The position numbers and the translations under genes are program-made. From assembly GCA_907163345.1 (NCBI GenBank), contig CAJQUN010000058.1, positions 1,426,001 to 1,490,000 on the forward strand: a DNA stretch of 64,000 bases, read 5' to 3'. Positions 61,473-64,000 of the stretch are shown one piece after another (the stretch's first letter is position 1; every line of letters starts with the position of its first letter). The notes under the pieces were generated by a model. The model had not been told where the DNA came from. It was given only the letters and a program-made list of their open reading frames with translations, and ran no database searches. The DNA comes from Haberlea rhodopensis (lineage: Eukaryota > Streptophyta > Magnoliopsida > Lamiales > Gesneriaceae).

Positions 61473-62156
61473 AATCCAATCCAATGGTTATGAATTGGAT
61501 AAGATTTTTAAATGATAAGATAATAATCCTACGGTCCATATCAACTGCAATCCAATCCAATGGTTGCGAATTAGATAAGATTTTTAGATGATAAGATAAT
61601 AATCCTACGGTTCATATCAACTGCAATCCAATCCAATGATTATGAGTTGGATAAGATTTTTAAATGATAAGATAATAATCCTACGGTCCATATCAACTGC
61701 AATCCAATCCAATGGTTATGAGTTGGATAAGATTTTTAAATGATAAGATAATAATCCTACGGTCCATATCAACTGCAATCCAATCCAATGGTTGCGAATT
61801 AGATAAGATTTTTAGATGATAAGATAATAATCCTACGGTTCATATCAACTGCAATCCAATCCAATGGTTATGAGTTGGATAAGATTTTTAAATGATAAAA
61901 TAATAATCCTACGGTCCATATCAACTGCAATCCAATCCAATGGTTATGAGTTGGATAAGATTTTTAAATGATAAGATAATAATCCTACGGTCCATATCAA
62001 CTGCAATCCAATCCAATGGTTGCGAATTAGATAAGATTTTTAGATGATAAGATAATAATCCTACGGTTCATATCAACTGAAATCCAATCCAATGGTTATG
62101 AATTGGATAAGATTTTTAAATGATAAGATAATAATCCTACGGTCCATATCAACTGA
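61473..62156. repeat. Nine exact-length 76-bp tandem repeats between ORF1 and transposase
   Basis: Unit starts: 61473, 61549, 61625, 61701, 61777, 61853, 61929, 62005, 62081; a partial unit follows from 62157. Two variants exist. Variant A has GGTTATGA(A/G)TTGGATAA, TTTTTAAATG and CGGTCC. Variant B has GGTTGCGAATTAGATAA, TTTTTAGATG and CGGTTC. The order A B A A B A A B A is a three-unit higher-order repeat of 228 bp, present three times. It occupies the likely shared promoter region of the two divergently transcribed genes. Confidence 0.95.
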
Positions 62157-62255
62157 AATCCATCCAATGGTCAAGAATAAGATAATGGATTCTTATGTTA
62201 TCCTGAAATAATGCTATATAATGAACGAATTAGATTATATTTGCATACAAAAAAA

Positions 62256-63619
62256 ATGAATTCCAATAGTTTCGATCCATCATATGAATCGTCTTCTAAT
62301 TCTTCTTTATTGATGGTGATAATGAATTAGATACATATCTTGAAAATGATATAGAGGTCATCAACCAAAGAGATGAAAATGTTGTACGACTTATTGGTTT
62401 AAACAACCAATTACTTGATGCATATGCCAACCAACAAGATTATCAAGCCACACATCGAAGGTCAATTCCTGGTCATATAGTCATCCATCGTGATCGGGAA
62501 CTCGCCGACCATAATCTATTCAACGATTATTTTTCTGAAAACCCGAGGTACAATGAAGCAATGTTTCGAAGACGTTTTCGAATGTCTCGAAATCTATTCA
62601 TTCGTATTACTGATGCCGTAAAAATTCATGATGATTACTTTACTCAACGAAGTGATGCCCTTGGTAGACGTGGATTGTCAACTAATCAGAAAACAACAGC
62701 AGCGATGCGGATGTTAGCATATGCTCTTCCAGGGGACGCTACCGATGAATATATCAAAATAGGAGAGTCTACTGCAATTCAATGCATGCAGCGTTATTGT
62801 CGTGCTATTGTTGAGGTGTTTGCGGAGCAGTATCTACGTTCACCTACCGCCAACGATGTCGCTAGACTACTGCATATTGGTAAACAACGCGGCTTTCCAG
62901 GAATGTTGGGAAGCCTCGATTGTATGCATTGGAGGTGGAAAAATTGTCCCACTGCTTGGGCGGGACAATATGCAGGTCGTAGTGGATCTCCTACCATTAT
63001 TTTAGAAGCAGTCGCTGATTATGATCTCTGGATATGGCATGCATATTTTGGTATGCCAGGGTCCAACAATGACATTAACGTATTGGAGGCATCTAGCTTG
63101 TTTTCGAATCTCACACAAAGTATTGCTCCTCCAGCACATTATATTATTGGAGGTCGAGAATATGATACAGGTTATTATCTAGCTGATAGTATATATCCGA
63201 AATGGTCAACTATTGTGCAAACTATCCATGATCCACGTGGTCCGAAAAAGAAATATTTTGCAATGAAACAAGAATCATGTAGAAAAGACGTAGAACGCGC
63301 ATTTGGAGTTCTTCAATCTCGATTTGCAATAGTGGCATCCCCTGCACGTTCTTGGCAGAAAAACCATTTGCATGATATAATGACTGCGTGCATCATAATG
63401 CACAATATGATTATCGAAGATGAACGTAACCTCAATGCACCAATCCAATCTGCGATGGAAGCGCCAGCTCCGGACATAGAAATGGCTGGAGATGAAAATT
63501 TAAGATTTCAACAATTTCTATCCAGGCATAGACGGATGAAGAATAAAGAAGCTCATATCGCATTACGTGATGCATTGATTGATCATTTATGGGATGAATA
63601 TAGTAATTCGAATAATTAA
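62256..63619 (+). pseudogene. Harbinger DDE transposase (probably one frameshift near the N-terminus)
   Basis: The main frame runs open from about 62312 to the stop at 63619. Its only internal ATG start is at 62561, giving 352 residues (MFRRRFRMSRNLFIRITDAV onward). A better N-terminal start at 62256 (MNSNSFDPSYESSSN) is one base out of frame, with the change near 62300-62312. DDE_Tnp_4 motifs are present: LGSLDCMHWRWKNCP, GMPGSNNDINVLEASSLFSN, and DVERAFGVLQSRFAIVASPA with the final Glu. An HTH-like segment (TAAMRMLAYALPGDATDEYI) precedes them. The catalytic triad looks intact. If translation starts at 62561, the N-terminal extension would be lost. Confidence 0.9.
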
Positions 63620-64000
63620 ATTTGTGTTTATGTTATGTTTTTCCATCAAGTCTAATTTGTAATATTTATCATCAAGTTTCTAAGTTATTTATGTATAATA
63701 TATATTTTATATTAATATTTTGTTATTATAAAATAAATAAATGATTAATTGTATTAAATTAATTAATTAAATAGAATAATCGATTAAATTTTAATGATTT
63801 AATTATTAAATTTAAAATTTTATTATATTAGTAAATATATAAATATAATTGTAATAAATAAATGGTTGAATAAAATAATTATTATAAATGAAATTAAAAG
63901 GAATATTGTAAGGAATATTCCTTTTGAAGTAAAGTTTGGAGTAAATGGGTTGGAGATGAATTTTGTGTTTGGTGCAGAAATTGCACTATCTTGGTGCAAA
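63620..64000. other. 3' non-coding part of the Harbinger element
   Basis: Transposase 3' UTR and AT-rich DNA leading toward the right terminal repeat, which is not reached. Confidence 0.6.

Larger units (their letters stand above)
59777..64000. mobile_element. PIF/Harbinger DNA transposon (right end beyond window)
   Basis: Left terminal inverted repeat GGGCAACTCCAACCC starts at 59777 after TAA (59774-59776), the usual three-base TWA target. Related subterminal sequence near the right edge (GGGTTGGAGATGAATTTTG at 63949, CTTGGTGCAAA at 63990) shows the other end is close but outside. It carries ORF1 on the minus strand and a DDE transposase on the plus strand, each with one apparent frameshift. 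Both being otherwise open suggests recent activity. Confidence 0.88.

Noticed and set aside
61473..62156. CRISPR-like regular array
   Set aside because: Whole 76-bp units repeat without unique spacers, and the context is a plant Harbinger transposon.

Overview
The window is nuclear DNA from a flowering plant, probably a eudicot. Three host genes have plant-type GT-AG introns (a bHLH-MYC_N protein, a group IId WRKY factor and a KIN-4 kinesin), and a fourth is a small uncharacterised Cys/His protein. Most of the remaining DNA is transposable elements or AT-rich spacer. I could not assign a species.

Layout. 1-2000: two degraded RTE-type LINE tails in spacer. 2007-13842: a Ty1/copia element on the minus strand with target duplication GATTA. 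Its gag is split by a Ty3/gypsy chromovirus (5939-12895, target duplication GTTCC) whose two LTRs are of different size and sequence. 13848-16195: spacer, a LINE-type RNase H relic and a tandem array of very small LTR-PBS-PPT units (TRIM-like). 16196-22803: a second, younger copia element, inserted into the third TRIM LTR (target duplication GATCA), with hairpin repeats in its leader. 25155-26349: a non-autonomous Helitron ending 243 bp before the start codon of the bHLH-MYC_N gene (26593-28349). 28700-36200: repeat-rich land with two arrays of TGCACGA-type motifs in both orientations. The larger array is split by a 1.86-kb solo LTR that carries eight CGATCGATCG palindromes. 38224-38722: a hAT-like MITE holding a tRNA-like sequence. 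40390-42200: the WRKY gene, with a Tourist-like MITE in intron 2. 42728-44220: a MITE split by a solo LTR. 44593-45323: a hAT MITE with a perfect 8-bp target duplication. 46568-46909: another TRIM-like unit, just upstream of the small Cys/His gene (47170-50170), whose single intron holds a third solo LTR. 51121-58703: the 25-exon kinesin gene on the minus strand, convergent with the Cys/His gene. 59777 to beyond the window end: a PIF/Harbinger element with its Myb/SANT-like ORF1 and DDE transposase on opposite strands, separated by nine exact-length 76-bp repeats.

How it fits together. The four host genes are not evidently related in function: transcriptional regulation (bHLH-MYC_N, WRKY), microtubule transport linked to wall deposition (KIN-4) and one unknown. 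The stronger story is insertion history. Several nestings can be ordered from exact target duplications: gypsy into copia, copia into TRIM, solo LTR into motif array, solo LTR into MITE, solo LTR into intron. Gene coordinates and splice sites were read by eye. Codon phase closes across every proposed junction, but there is no transcript evidence.
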